Assembly (NCBI GenBank): GCA_947498935.1
Contig: CANMMM010000001.1
Span: forward strand, 124,001-188,000
DNA from: an uncultured Aquimarina sp.
GTDB lineage: Bacteria; Bacteroidota; Bacteroidia; Flavobacteriales; Flavobacteriaceae
Reading direction: 5' to 3'
Length of the DNA stretch: 64,000 bases
The notes below the pieces were generated by a model. That model did no database searches. It was not told the origin of the DNA and saw only the letters and a list, made by a program, of their open reading frames with translations. How positions within the stretch are numbered: position 1 is the stretch's first letter; each line of letters opens with the position of its first letter. The translations under genes and the position numbers were made by a program. Below are positions 8,605 through 17,744 of the stretch, piece after piece.

Positions 8605-8901
8605 ATGGCAATTACAAAGCAATATTTGAAGTCCAAACCTATATGCAAAGTTACTTTTTCTGTAGAAGCCTCAGAAGCTAATAACGTAAGTGTAGCAGGA
8701 GAATTTAACGAATGGAATACAGAAGCTACCGTACTTAAAAAACTAAAGAATGGTAGTTTTAAAGGAAGCATCAACCTCCCTAAAGATTCTCAATTCCAGT
8801 TTAAATATGTAGTTGATGGGCAGTGGACCAATGAAACAGAAGCAGACGGGTATCAATGGAGTGATTTTGCTTCGGCAGAAAACAGTGTGATCGTCCTATA
8901 A
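8605..8901 (+). CDS. CBM48/glycogen-binding (isoamylase early-set) domain protein
   Basis: 98 residues forming a single domain of the AMPK-type glycogen-binding family. The pattern VSVAGEFNEWN, then KKLKNGSFKGSINLP, then FQFKYVVDGQWTNE is the usual early-set core, with aromatic residues in the carbohydrate-contact positions. There is no signal peptide, so it is probably cytosolic. As stand-alone small proteins, these are frequent in Flavobacteriia and their role, perhaps sensing or tethering to alpha-glucan, is not established. No glycogen enzymes are nearby. A long hairpin follows it. Confidence 0.85.
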   Translation: MAITKQYLKSKPICKVTFSVEASEANNVSVAGEFNEWNTEATVLKKLKNGSFKGSINLPKDSQFQFKYVVDGQWTNETEADGYQWSDFASAENSVIVL

Positions 8902-8940
8902 TCTCACAAAACAGCATAGTCATCTCATAAAAAACCGAGA

Positions 8941-8994
8941 CCACTTATAAGTTGAAATTATAGGCATGAGTCATAATTTCAATTTATGAAGTGG
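8941..8994. terminator. Long hairpin after the CBM48 gene
   Basis: Near-perfect 21-bp inverted repeat (arms begin CCACTTATAAG and end ATGAAGTGG) with a loop of about 11 bases, 40 bases after the stop codon. It lacks a good T-run on the plus strand, so termination in that direction is plausible but not certain. The 8995-9151 stretch shows nothing else. Confidence 0.5.
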
Positions 8995-9151
8995 CTTCTA
9001 CATACCCCCTACTTACATTTAGCAAGCGCTACGATACTATCCATAGGCTCAATGACCTAATTTTAGACACGCACTACGATCTAGAATGTGCATCTCATTG
9101 TATAAAATAGTAAGCTATCCTAAAAATCAGGAATTTGTTTGTTATTTATTT

Positions 9152-9240
9152 GGGCGTTACCACAAGGGTCGGGCTATCCGCTCCAATTCCTCGCACCTCC
9201 TGCGTCGGGCTGTGGGATTTCCACTACTATCCCTAACGCA
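9152..9240 (-). repeat. GCGTTA...AACGCCC intergenic element, copy 2
   Basis: About 89 bp, in reverse orientation (GGGCGTTACC at the left, CCCTAACGC at the right), between the convergent CBM48 and DUF427 genes. Its sequence is closest to copy 1. Confidence 0.9.
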
Positions 9241-9310
9241 GCATTACATTTTATAGTCGTCGTGACGATTATATCACAAGCTATCTTCTACAAACAGGTA
9301 AAAAAATGTA

Positions 9311-9592
9311 TTACGATACCACTTCTACCCCTTTCCAAAAAGCTACATATCCTTTGATTTGTTTTGCCAGATCACTGGTCTCTGGGTAATACCAAGCTGC
9401 ATCTTTATTCTCCTTACCATCCACCTCTATGGTATAATACGATGCCACACCTTTCCAAGGACAATTGGTATGCGTATTACTTTCTTTAAAAAATGATTTA
9501 TCGATTGAATTTGGCGGAAAATAATGATTATTCTCAATCACTTTCGTTTCATTGCTCTCTGCAATAACCTGTCCGTTCCATATTGCTTTCAT
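9311..9592 (-). CDS. DUF427 domain protein
   Basis: 93 residues, a single DUF427 domain: KAIWNGQVIAES at the start, HYFPP, the family block TNCPWKGVASYYTI, and AWYYPE. DUF427 proteins are small beta-barrel-like proteins of unknown biochemical role. This one is third in the minus-strand series egtB-egtD-DUF427, 19 bases after egtD, so it is probably cotranscribed. A link to thiol or histidine-betaine metabolism is inferred only from that position. Confidence 0.9.
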   Translation of the reverse strand: MKAIWNGQVIAESNETKVIENNHYFPPNSIDKSFFKESNTHTNCPWKGVASYYTIEVDGKENKDAAWYYPETSDLAKQIKGYVAFWKGVEVVS

Positions 9593-9611
9593 ATTCCTTT
9601 TAATTTAGTTG

Positions 9612-10586
9612 TTATTTTTCTTTTTTGAATAGGTAATTCTTGTAGTATGCTTCACTATCTGCAAAGGATGTGGTGACACTAAACCCAGCTTCCTCTGCCA
9701 GCCATTTCACCGTATCATCATCATACTTCTGCGAAATTTCTGTATGGATGCTCTCCCATGGTTCGAAGTGTACCTGTAGTGCCAATTGATCAATATCTAC
9801 CGTCTGTTTTTTTGTACTCACCAAATAACTTTTAGCAGTACCACTTTCTGGATCATATACTTCCCAATGGATAAAGGCATCTACATCAAAATTGCCTCCT
9901 AGCTCTTTATTAATTCTAGTCAATACATTTTTATTAAAAGCAGCGGTTACACCTGTAGGATCATTGTAGGCATCTAATACTTTTTGCGGATGTTTTTTTT
10001 GATCAAATCCGATAAACACCAAATCCTCTGGGTGCATCACTGCATACAATCGCTGCAGAAACTGCGCTGCTCTAGCGTGCAATAAATTACCGATATTAGA
10101 CCCCAGAAACAAGATCACTTTCTTGCGATCACTCAGCCCTTGTAATTTATCCAACACCTCGAAATACTCACCTACTTGCCCTTGTACCGCTAATGCAGGA
10201 AGTTCTTTTTTGAGCGTACCTACTAAGCCCATGATAGCATTTTCACTAATATCAATTGGGTGATAAGTACAATCCACTTGCTGCGACAATAACTCATGGA
10301 GCAACACCTTCGTTTTTTTGCCATCTCCCGCTCCTAACTCTACCAAATCAAACCCTGTGTGATCCGCATCAAAACTGTGTATGATAGCTGTTTTATGAGT
10401 TTTAAAAATTGCATCCTCTGCATCGGTTAGGTAATATTCTGGCAATGCCATGATTTGCTGAAACAGTCCATCTCCTACCTCGTCATAAAAAAACTTGGAG
10501 GATAAGTATTTAGGAAAAGCTGTTAACCCCTCATGCACTTCTTTGGCAAAGGTATTTACTGCCACTTTCTGATCTTTAGAACTCAT
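9612..10586 (-). CDS. egtD: L-histidine N-alpha-methyltransferase EgtD
   Basis: Uses three S-adenosylmethionine molecules to trimethylate the alpha-amino group of histidine, giving hercynine, the first step of ergothioneine synthesis. The 324 residues are typical. Visible: N-terminal FPKYLSSKFFYDEVGDGLFQQI with LPEYYLTDAE, SAM-binding DLVELGAGDGKKTK, LFLGSNIGNL, and the late block LVSTKKQ. It starts nine bases after the egtB stop, so the two are translationally close. EgtD and EgtB in one operon support this reading over a generic SAM-dependent methyltransferase. Confidence 0.95.
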   Translation of the reverse strand: MSSKDQKVAVNTFAKEVHEGLTAFPKYLSSKFFYDEVGDGLFQQIMALPEYYLTDAEDAIFKTHKTAIIHSFDADHTGFDLVELGAGDGKKTKVLLHELLSQQVDCTYHPIDISENAIMGLVGTLKKELPALAVQGQVGEYFEVLDKLQGLSDRKKVILFLGSNIGNLLHARAAQFLQRLYAVMHPEDLVFIGFDQKKHPQKVLDAYNDPTGVTAAFNKNVLTRINKELGGNFDVDAFIHWEVYDPESGTAKSYLVSTKKQTVDIDQLALQVHFEPWESIHTEISQKYDDDTVKWLAEEAGFSVTTSFADSEAYYKNYLFKKEK

Positions 10587-10595
10587 GTAACTTTT

Positions 10596-11759
10596 TTATT
10601 TTTTTACTAATCGTATTCCATTGAATTGCCAACGCAGTTGTGGATGAAAGAAATTGCGATACGTTGGTCTCGTATGATTTTTTGGAGTCGCTACAGAACC
10701 ACCCCTAAGCACTTTTTGATTGACCATAAATTTTCCATTATACTCTCCCAAAGCACCAGCAGCTTTTTGATAATTAGGGTATGGCAGATACGCACTCTCT
10801 GTCCATTCCCATCGCGTACCCCACTCAAATTGCGCCTGTGCCACCTCCCATTCAAATTCTGTGGGCAATCGCTCCCCTTTCCATTCTGCAAAAGCAAATG
10901 CCTCATAATAGGACACATGCGCTACGGGCGCTTTCATTTCTAATGGTTTCAGCCCTTGTAGCGTATACTGATGATATACACCATCGATCAAATGCCAATA
11001 TAGCGGAGCTTTGATCCCCTGTTGCTGAATCCAATCCCACGCTTCTGCATGCCATAACAGGCTATTCGCGTATGCTTTATCATTGATAAACGCTACATAC
11101 TCTTCATTAGTCACCAGTGTATTTGCGATCTTGAATGCATTTAGAAACACCTTGTGTACTCCCAACTCATTGTCATAACAAAAGCCCTCTCCTTGATACC
11201 CGATTTCATACATCCCTTCTGGAATATCGATGTAAGCACTTGGGGTTTTCTGTGGTGCAAACGCTATAAAATCATCTGCATACACAGGAAGTAATGGATT
11301 GGTTCCTAGAATATATTTGATATCTGTCAGCAACAATTCTTGATGTTGTTGTTCGTGGTGGATTCCTATTTCTGTTAGCTTCATCACTGTCTCATTGGTC
11401 GTAGCGGCTAACAGTTCCTTAAGCGCAGCGGTCACATAATTTCTATATGCATAGATTTGATCTACCGTAGGACGTGATAAATTTCCTCTATTCGTACGTA
11501 CAACTCGCTTCCCCACGCTTTCGTAATAACTATTGAATACGAATGCATACTCTGGATGAAAACGCTTATATCCTTTTTTGTATACATCCAGAATAAATTC
11601 TTCAAAAAACCAAGTGGTATGTCCTAAATGCCATTTAGGAGGAGAAACATCAACGATGGGTTGTACTACATAATCTTCGGTTTGTAACGGGGCACACAAC
11701 TGTTCTGTATGCGCTCTAGTTTCTAAAAAAGAAACAAGTAAAGTATCTGTGATTATCAT
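10596..11759 (-). CDS. egtB: Ergothioneine biosynthesis sulfoxide synthase EgtB
   Basis: Non-haem iron enzyme that joins hercynine to a thiol (gamma-glutamylcysteine or cysteine, depending on type) with O2. The 387 residues show the N-terminal DinB-like bundle (WHLGHTTWFFEEF, with the candidate iron ligand His47, and the HX3H pair His135/His139 in HHEQQHQE) followed by the formylglycine-generating-enzyme/C-type-lectin-like domain (GERLPTEFEWE, LRGGSVATP, TYRNFF). It heads the operon with egtD and DUF427. No egtC (amidohydrolase) or egtA is visible nearby, which may point to a cysteine-using type; that is inference. Confidence 0.94.
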   Translation of the reverse strand: MIITDTLLVSFLETRAHTEQLCAPLQTEDYVVQPIVDVSPPKWHLGHTTWFFEEFILDVYKKGYKRFHPEYAFVFNSYYESVGKRVVRTNRGNLSRPTVDQIYAYRNYVTAALKELLAATTNETVMKLTEIGIHHEQQHQELLLTDIKYILGTNPLLPVYADDFIAFAPQKTPSAYIDIPEGMYEIGYQGEGFCYDNELGVHKVFLNAFKIANTLVTNEEYVAFINDKAYANSLLWHAEAWDWIQQQGIKAPLYWHLIDGVYHQYTLQGLKPLEMKAPVAHVSYYEAFAFAEWKGERLPTEFEWEVAQAQFEWGTRWEWTESAYLPYPNYQKAAGALGEYNGKFMVNQKVLRGGSVATPKNHTRPTYRNFFHPQLRWQFNGIRLVKK

Positions 11760-11765
11760 AAAAAA

Positions 11766-11791
11766 AGTGTGCTCGTTTTGACGAACACACT
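11766..11791 (-). terminator. Terminator of the thyA-TonB-like transcript
   Basis: Hairpin AGTGTG/CACACT continued by TCG/CGA after one mismatch, followed on the minus strand by a run of seven Ts. It lies between the TonB-like stop (11858) and the egtB start (11759), separating the two transcripts. Confidence 0.75.
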
Positions 11792-11857
11792 CAAAAATAG
11801 CTTTTTTTATTACGAACTCTTCTACAGAAGAGTTAATGCATTGTTAAATCCTTATTT

Positions 11858-12283
11858 CTAACTTTTAGGCTCTCTAAAGGTAATCGGCACCTCATACGCA
11901 ACTGAAATAGGCTTTTTCCCCCACTTCCCAGGCTTCATTTTAGGAATGCTTCGTACGATACGAATAGCTTCTCGCTGCAAGTAGCGATGCCCGCCTTTTA
12001 CCTCTATCACCTCTACTTTTCCTTTATTATTTACAATAAACTCTACAGTAACAGTTCCAGACAGTCGTTCTGTAATGGCTTCTTCTGGATATCTATAGGT
12101 TCGGATAATATGACTTCTTAATTTATTCCCAAAGCATCTAGAAGGCGTTTGTCTGGAATCTGCACACCCAGGCCAAATAGGTGTGATCCCTTTTTCATTC
12201 GCATTTTGTTCTGATAAGATAATATCTTGTGCAAATGCAGTAGATACACTAATCAAAAACAGCATTAGTAGTAATTTTTTCAT
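11858..12283 (-). CDS. Secreted TonB C-terminal-domain protein
   Basis: About 141 residues from MKKLLLMLFLISVSTAFAQ, a clear signal peptide; this start at 12283 is preferred to the longer frame opening at 12385, which would put 34 unrelated residues in front and run into thyA. The mature protein has PIWPGCADS with conserved cysteines, then a TonB C-terminal fold: YPEEAITERLSGTVTVEFIV, NNKGKVEVIEV and PMKPGKWGKKP-type end. It lacks the N-terminal transmembrane anchor and proline-rich linker of a true TonB, so it is more likely a periplasmic relative than an energy transducer. It lies 25 bases after thyA on the same strand. Confidence 0.82.
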   Translation of the reverse strand: MKKLLLMLFLISVSTAFAQDIILSEQNANEKGITPIWPGCADSRQTPSRCFGNKLRSHIIRTYRYPEEAITERLSGTVTVEFIVNNKGKVEVIEVKGGHRYLQREAIRIVRSIPKMKPGKWGKKPISVAYEVPITFREPKS

Positions 12284-12308
12284 AATTATCAGTTTAAATT
12301 TGGGGAGG

Positions 12309-13133
12309 TTAAACTGCAACAGCACCCTTGATATGTGGATGCGGATCATAGTCTTCCAATACGAAATCATCAAAAACAAAGCCAAAAATATCTTTTACAG
12401 CTGGATTGATCTTAATCGTAGGTAATTTTTTGGGAGTTCTAGATAATTGTAACTTCAATTGTTCCAAGTGGTTATTGTAAATATGAGCATCGCCAAAGGT
12501 ATGAATAAACTCTCCAGGAGCATACCCACATACTTGAGCCATCATCATCGTAAACAACGCATAAGATGCGATATTAAAAGGAACTCCTAAAAAGATGTCT
12601 GCGCTTCTTTGGTACAACTGACAAGACAATTTCCCATCTGCTACATAAAACTGAAAGAAAGCATGACAGGGAGGCAAGGCTGCTTTTCCATTGGCTACAT
12701 TATCCGAAAACGATTTAGTAGTATCTGGAAGAACACTTGGATTCCATGCAGAAACTAACATTCTCCTACTATTAGGATTGTTCTTTAATGTAGTTACAAT
12801 ATCGGCGATTTGATCGATCTCATCCCCGTTCCAATTGCGCCACTGGTATCCGTATACAGGCCCTAAATCTCCATTAGCATCTGCCCACTCATTCCAGATA
12901 CGCACCCCGTTCTCTTGCAAGTACTGTATGTTAGTATCTCCTTTTAAAAACCACAATAACTCGTGAACAATAGATTTCAGGTGTAATTTCTTAGTAGTGA
13001 CCATCGGAAAACCTTCACTAAGATCAAACCTCATCTGATATCCAAATACGCTTTTTGTCCCAGTACCTGTACGGTCTCCTTTTTCATTTCCATTCTCCAA
13101 TACATGCCGAACCAAGTCAAGATATTGCTTCAT
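12309..13133 (-). CDS. thyA: Thymidylate synthase
   Basis: Methylates dUMP to dTMP using methylenetetrahydrofolate and produces dihydrofolate, which folA (6385-6867) recycles. 274 residues. The nucleophile is Cys156 in [12 protein letters not shown]; other family blocks are [68 protein letters not shown] and DPHPHIKG near the end. Cotranscription with the downstream TonB-like gene is likely from spacing and their shared terminator; a functional connection is not evident. Confidence 0.97.
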   Translation of the reverse strand: MKQYLDLVRHVLENGNEKGDRTGTGTKSVFGYQMRFDLSEGFPMVTTKKLHLKSIVHELLWFLKGDTNIQYLQENGVRIWNEWADANGDLGPVYGYQWRNWNGDEIDQIADIVTTLKNNPNSRRMLVSAWNPSVLPDTTKSFSDNVANGKAALPPCHAFFQFYVADGKLSCQLYQRSADIFLGVPFNIASYALFTMMMAQVCGYAPGEFIHTFGDAHIYNNHLEQLKLQLSRTPKKLPTIKINPAVKDIFGFVFDDFVLEDYDPHPHIKGAVAV

Positions 13134-13445
13134 TTGTAATTATTTCTTTTTTCTATCATGAAGTTCCCTAAACTTTAAACCATCCACTATAAAACGATTT
13201 TTTCACACCCAAGTTTTATAATTTTTTGAGTTCTGATAGCGCTTCTATGCAGCAATAAAATGCTGTACATGATCAGAAATTCTTCGTTTATCACAGAGAT
13301 TAAAAAGTCTAAGCCGCTTCTTTGTTAAATTAATGTAAATTCAGTTCAAATATATCAAAAAATAAGGTTTTAAATGCATTTTAACTATCATATTCTTAAA
13401 AACACATTCAAAAAACCAAATTCTTTACAAACCTCCTTAACGCTA
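13134..13445. other. Gene-free AT-rich interval upstream of thyA
   Basis: 312 bases between the nucleoside-transporter stop and the thyA start, both on the minus strand. It is AT-rich and must hold the thyA promoter, but I found no convincing TAnnTTTG box, no repeat copy and no open frame worth reporting. Confidence 0.5.
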
Positions 13446-15137
13446 CTATCCTATGATCATTCCTGCGATAGTAGCGGATAATAACGAGGCCAGTGTACCT
13501 CCTAACAATGCTTTGAGTCCAAATTCAGACAATACTTTTCGTTGTTTTGGTGCTAATGAACCTATACCGCCTATCTGGATTCCGATAGACGCAAAATTCG
13601 CAAAACCACACAGCATATAAGTAGCCATGATTACTGATTTATTATAAGTAAAATGCAACGCGCTCGCTGGATCTTTTAGTTGCGCTAATTGTATATACCC
13701 CACAAATTCACTGGCCGCTAATTTAATTCCCAAAAGTTGCCCCATCAGCATTACGTCCTCTTTAGCAACTCCTATTAACCACATCAAAGGAGCAAATAAC
13801 GTACCTAAGATAGCTTCTATCGAAAAAGCCTTATAAGGAGTATGCGCTGCGATAAAGGCATTAAATGTAGTAGCCTCCCCTATCCATTGCAGCATTCCAT
13901 TGAGCATCGCTATTAGCGCTACAAACACCAATAACATAGCTCCTACATTAGCGGCTAATTTTAGGCCTTCTGTAGTTCCGTTAGAAATTGCATCCAGTAC
14001 ATTAGATCCTATCTTATCTTGCGTAACTTCTATAGAGGTATCGATTTCTTCTACTTGTGGAAATAGCATTTTAGAAATAACAATAGCACCTGGTGCTGCC
14101 ATTACTGATGCAGCCAACAAATGACGCGCAAACTCTAAACGCAGCTCCTCATCATTACCACCTAAAAAACCAATATACGCTGCTAGCACACCTCCTGCTA
14201 CAGTAGCCATACCTCCTACCATGACTAATAAGATCTCTGAGCGCGTCATGCGCTCCAAATACGCCTTAATCATCAGAGGCGCCTCTGTCTGCCCTAAAAA
14301 TATATTACCTGCTACACTTAAACTTTCTGCACCAGAAATACCCATCAGTTTCGTAAGCACCCATGCCATTCCCTTAACCACTACTTGTATGATCCCAAAA
14401 TAAAACAAAATAGAAGTAAGCGCAGAAAAGAAAATAATGGTCGGTAATACCTGAAACAAAAAGATAAATCCATAACTATCTACATCCATCATCCCTCCTA
14501 ACAAGAAAGTACTCCCTGCTTGTGTATACAATAGTATCTCATTAAAGATTTTGCCTACGAAATTAAAAAGCTTTTGTATCAGCGGTACTTTTAGCACACC
14601 AAAGGCCAAGAGCAATTGCCCTAACAGGCCTATACCTACTGTTTTCCAACTGATTGCTTTTCGATTACTACTAAATAAAAACGCGATTAATAGCAATGCT
14701 AACATCCCCAATGCACCTCTAAAAAACCCTTGTAAAGAAAAGCCTTGATTCGGCACAAGGCGATTTGCAGTCTCTGTTGTTATTGAACTAGCCTCTGTAG
14801 CCTGCTTAAAACTGTATCTAATTTTATTTTTGGCAATGGTAAGTGTAGAATCTGACAGTGCTTGTATCTTATACCGATGGATGACCTCTGTAGTATCATC
14901 TGGAAAAAACAAGAGTACTTTGTTTTGCAACACATAATCCCCTTTTGCTACCGCACCCTGTAATGAGTACGACATGGTTCCATCTGCTACTGCTAGAAAA
15001 TCATCTTTTGTGTTTATTGTAGCAGCTATCGAGTCGCCTTCTACAGCACTCAGCATCCATTTTTTCTCAATAGATTGTGAAAACACAACAGCAGACCATA
15101 CCAGAAATACCCAAAAAAACAGGAAATCTTTTTTCAT
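13446..15137 (-). CDS. NupC-family nucleoside transporter with N-terminal periplasmic domain
   Basis: 563 residues, about 150 more than plain NupC. Residues 1-20 form a signal peptide (FFWVFLVWSAVVFSQ); about 21-125 form a lipocalin-like beta domain (KKWMLSAVEGDS, DTTEVIHRYKIQALSDSTLTI); after a linker the multi-helix concentrative nucleoside transporter core begins near 135. Core signatures include GGMMD, GISGAESLSVAGNIFLGQTEAPL (the substrate-site G-Q-T-E block) and GVAKEDVMLMGQLLG. It should import nucleosides with Na+ or H+ across the inner membrane. The extra domain would face the periplasm. It lies 54 bases after the bifunctional nuclease gene on the same strand. Confidence 0.9.
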   Translation of the reverse strand: MKKDFLFFWVFLVWSAVVFSQSIEKKWMLSAVEGDSIAATINTKDDFLAVADGTMSYSLQGAVAKGDYVLQNKVLLFFPDDTTEVIHRYKIQALSDSTLTIAKNKIRYSFKQATEASSITTETANRLVPNQGFSLQGFFRGALGMLALLLIAFLFSSNRKAISWKTVGIGLLGQLLLAFGVLKVPLIQKLFNFVGKIFNEILLYTQAGSTFLLGGMMDVDSYGFIFLFQVLPTIIFFSALTSILFYFGIIQVVVKGMAWVLTKLMGISGAESLSVAGNIFLGQTEAPLMIKAYLERMTRSEILLVMVGGMATVAGGVLAAYIGFLGGNDEELRLEFARHLLAASVMAAPGAIVISKMLFPQVEEIDTSIEVTQDKIGSNVLDAISNGTTEGLKLAANVGAMLLVFVALIAMLNGMLQWIGEATTFNAFIAAHTPYKAFSIEAILGTLFAPLMWLIGVAKEDVMLMGQLLGIKLAASEFVGYIQLAQLKDPASALHFTYNKSVIMATYMLCGFANFASIGIQIGGIGSLAPKQRKVLSEFGLKALLGGTLASLLSATIAGMIIG

Positions 15138-15191
15138 AAAAAACTAAATAAATGTACTGGAAAAACGCGAGGAAACTCGCGCTATTGCACG

Positions 15192-15815
15192 CTATACGCG
15201 TTTCGAAATTTCATCTCTTATTCTCGCAGCCAGTTCGTAATCTTCACTAGCTACAGCCTGCTCTAACATTCTATTTAGCTCATCGGTAGGCAACTCCTGA
15301 TAATTCACCTCTTTTTTCACCACTTCTACTTCATCAGAAACTAGCTCATCTACTAATAAGCTTTCTTTTTCTCCAGCGCCAGCACTATCTTTTCTCGGGT
15401 TTACCTTTAAATAAATTCCTGCCTGATCTAATATGTTCTTGTACGTAAAAATAGGCGCTTGAAAACGAAGCGCTAATGCTATTGCATCGCTTGTTCTAGC
15501 ATCTATAATCTCTTCTATTTTATCACGCTCACAGATAATGCTCGAATAAAAAACACCATCTACTAACTTATGGATAATTACTTGCTTTACGATTACATCG
15601 AATCTATCTGCAAAATTTTTAAACAGATCGTGCGTTAAAGGTCTAGGTGGTTTTATTTCTTTTTCCAGAGCAATAGCAATAGATTGTGCTTCGAAAGCAC
15701 CAATAACTATTGGCAATTTACGTTCTCCATCTAGCTCACTTAGAATAAGAGCGTAGGCACCATTCTGGGTTTGACTATAAGAAATTCCTTTTATGTTCAG
15801 ACGAACTAAACTCAT
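15192..15815 (-). CDS. Bifunctional nuclease-family protein with UVR motif
   Basis: 207 residues. Residues 1-140 match the bifunctional nuclease / DUF151 domain: the start LVRLNIKGISYSQTQNGAYALIL, LPIVIGAFEAQSIAIALE, and DARTSDAIALALR. A Glu-rich linker follows, then a C-terminal UVR-type helix pair (ELNRMLEQAVASEDYELAARIRDEI) as in UvrB/UvrC and McsA. DUF151 with a UVR tail is common in Bacteroidota; nuclease activity is known only for some members. It sits between the etf operon terminator upstream and the NupC gene downstream. Confidence 0.9.
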   Translation of the reverse strand: MSLVRLNIKGISYSQTQNGAYALILSELDGERKLPIVIGAFEAQSIAIALEKEIKPPRPLTHDLFKNFADRFDVIVKQVIIHKLVDGVFYSSIICERDKIEEIIDARTSDAIALALRFQAPIFTYKNILDQAGIYLKVNPRKDSAGAGEKESLLVDELVSDEVEVVKKEVNYQELPTDELNRMLEQAVASEDYELAARIRDEISKRV

Positions 15816-15836
15816 AATATTATATCAATAAAAAAA

Positions 15837-15880
15837 GGGCTGTTTGAACAAATGGACTTATACATACGTTCAAATAGCCC
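15837..15880 (-). terminator. etfBA terminator
   Basis: Inverted repeat GGGCTATTTGAAC / GTTCAAACAGCCC (minus strand; one G-T pair) followed by seven Ts. It lies just past the etfA stop at 15904. Confidence 0.85.
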
Positions 15881-15903
15881 TTCGGTGGCACAATTTATGA
15901 AAA

Positions 15904-16872
15904 TTATGCGTTATTCGCCTTAAATTCCTTTAATTTTTCGATCAGTTGTGGCAATACTTCAAAGGCATCTCCTACAATTCCGTAGTCTGCTGCTTTAAAA
16001 AACGGAGCTTCTGGATCACTGTTAATCACCACTTTTACCTTACTAGCGTTGATCCCTGCTAAGTGCTGAATAGCTCCTGAAATTCCTACCGCTATATATA
16101 AATTAGATGCTACTGGTTTCCCCGTCTGACCTACGTGTTCTCCATGAGGTCTCCACCCCATATCACTTACTGGCTTCGAGCATGCTGTAGCCGCCCCTAG
16201 CACATCTGCTAATTCTTCTATCATTCCCCAGTTCTCAGGCCCTTTTAATCCACGTCCTCCAGAAACTACTACTTCTGCATCTGCTATAGATACTTTATCT
16301 GTCGCTTTTTCTACCGAAGCAATGGTCACTGAAAAGTCTGCGTCTGTAAGCGATGGCTCAAATGGTGTAACTGCTGCTGCACCTTCCGCTTCTTTTAATC
16401 CAAAAGCATTACTAGACAGTCCAATCAATTTTACATCTGTGTCAATTTCTGTAATTGCAAATGCTTTATTCGTAAATGCTGTTCTTTTTACCGCAAATGG
16501 CGCAGTACTTTCTGGCAATGCTACTACATTAGATGCATATCCTGCATTAAGTGTTACTGCCAAAATCCCTGCTAAGAATTTACTATCTGCACTAGAACCC
16601 ACTACTACTATTTTTGCATCCTCTTGTGCCGCAGCTTGCTGTATCGCACTAGCATACGCTTTGGCACTAAAAGCTGTCAATTGATCATCCTTAATCGCCA
16701 TCACTTTATCTACTCCATAAGCACCTAACTCACTAGGATCATCTGCATTGATACTTACTGCTGTCACAGAAGTACCCATCATAGCAGCCACTTCTTTTGC
16801 ATAAGAAGCTACTTCGAAAGCTGCTTTTTTAAACTTGCCGCCTTCACTTTCTGTATATATTAATACTGACAT
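15904..16872 (-). CDS. etfA: Electron transfer flavoprotein subunit alpha
   Basis: FAD-binding large subunit of the ETF heterodimer that carries electrons from acyl-CoA dehydrogenases to the quinone pool. 322 residues. The N-terminal half is the adenine-nucleotide-hydrolase-like domain (ITAV-type core here ASYAKEVAAMMGTSVTAVSI); the C-terminal half holds the FAD signature: VVSGGRGLKGPENWG, GAATACSKPVSDMGWRPH, VGQTGKPVASNLYIAVGISGA, and INSDPEAPFFKAADYGIVGD. It is second after etfB with 66 bases between, sharing one transcript that ends at 15837-15880. Confidence 0.97.
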   Translation of the reverse strand: MSVLIYTESEGGKFKKAAFEVASYAKEVAAMMGTSVTAVSINADDPSELGAYGVDKVMAIKDDQLTAFSAKAYASAIQQAAAQEDAKIVVVGSSADSKFLAGILAVTLNAGYASNVVALPESTAPFAVKRTAFTNKAFAITEIDTDVKLIGLSSNAFGLKEAEGAAAVTPFEPSLTDADFSVTIASVEKATDKVSIADAEVVVSGGRGLKGPENWGMIEELADVLGAATACSKPVSDMGWRPHGEHVGQTGKPVASNLYIAVGISGAIQHLAGINASKVKVVINSDPEAPFFKAADYGIVGDAFEVLPQLIEKLKEFKANNA

Positions 16873-16938
16873 AATTCTTTTTCTTTTTTTACCTGTCGCT
16901 ATTACCCAAACAGATATGTGTTATTTTTTTTTAATGCC

Positions 16939-17685
16939 TTAGATTGCTTTTGCTTCGTTATGCAATAGCGTTACTAATTCCCCTACATTATCAGCAGACA
17001 CTAGTGTTACTTCTCCTTTTGGTGCTGGTTTTTCGAACTTAACCGATTTAGCCGCCGCACCAGAAGCCTCTGCTGCTACCACATTTAATGGTTTCTTTCT
17101 AGCCATCATAATCCCTCTCATATTAGGGATCCTCAGATCACTTTCCTCCACTAATCCTTTCTGTCCACCAATAACTAGTGGTAATTGTGTAGTAGAAACC
17201 TCTTTTCCTCCGTCTATCTCTCTAGTAGCCGTAGCTGTAGTACCCTCTATTTCTAGTCCGATACAGGTATTTACAAAATTAGCATCAATTAGAGTTGCTA
17301 ACATACCTGGCACCATTCCGCCATTATAATCAATAGATTCTCGACCTGCAATAATTACATCATACCCTCCATCTTTAGCCACTTTAGCCAATTGCTTCGC
17401 GACAAAGAATCCATCAGTCGCTACTGCATCTACTCTAATCGCATTATCTGCTCCGATGGCTAATGCTTTTCGTAATGTTGGCTCTGTCTCTGCCCCACCA
17501 ACATTTACCACATCTACAGTTGCGCCCTGTTTTTCTTTAAACCACATAGCGCGTGTCAGTCCAAACTCATCATTAGGATTGATCACGAACTGTACGCCAT
17601 TGGTGTCAAACTTTGTATCTCCTTCTGTAAAGTTAATTTTAGAAGTAGTATCCGGCACATGGCTAATACAAACTAATATCTTCAT
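16939..17685 (-). CDS. etfB: Electron transfer flavoprotein subunit beta
   Basis: Small subunit of ETF that binds AMP and docks partner dehydrogenases. 248 residues. It begins MKILVCISHVPDTTSKI and has the ETF-beta blocks INPNDEFGLTRAMWFKE, IIAGRESIDYNGGMVPGMLA and LPLVIGGQKGLVEESDLRIPNMRGIMMARKKPL, the last containing the recognition-loop region. It starts the etfBA operon and is divergent from pdhB; the intergenic stretch holds a perfect palindrome at 17745-17770. Confidence 0.97.
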   Translation of the reverse strand: MKILVCISHVPDTTSKINFTEGDTKFDTNGVQFVINPNDEFGLTRAMWFKEKQGATVDVVNVGGAETEPTLRKALAIGADNAIRVDAVATDGFFVAKQLAKVAKDGGYDVIIAGRESIDYNGGMVPGMLATLIDANFVNTCIGLEIEGTTATATREIDGGKEVSTTQLPLVIGGQKGLVEESDLRIPNMRGIMMARKKPLNVVAAEASGAAAKSVKFEKPAPKGEVTLVSADNVGELVTLLHNEAKAI

Positions 17686-17744
17686 TTTATATAGGTGTTT
17701 TTTGAGAATTTAACAATAAAAGCTAATGTACAAATAAAAAGTCT

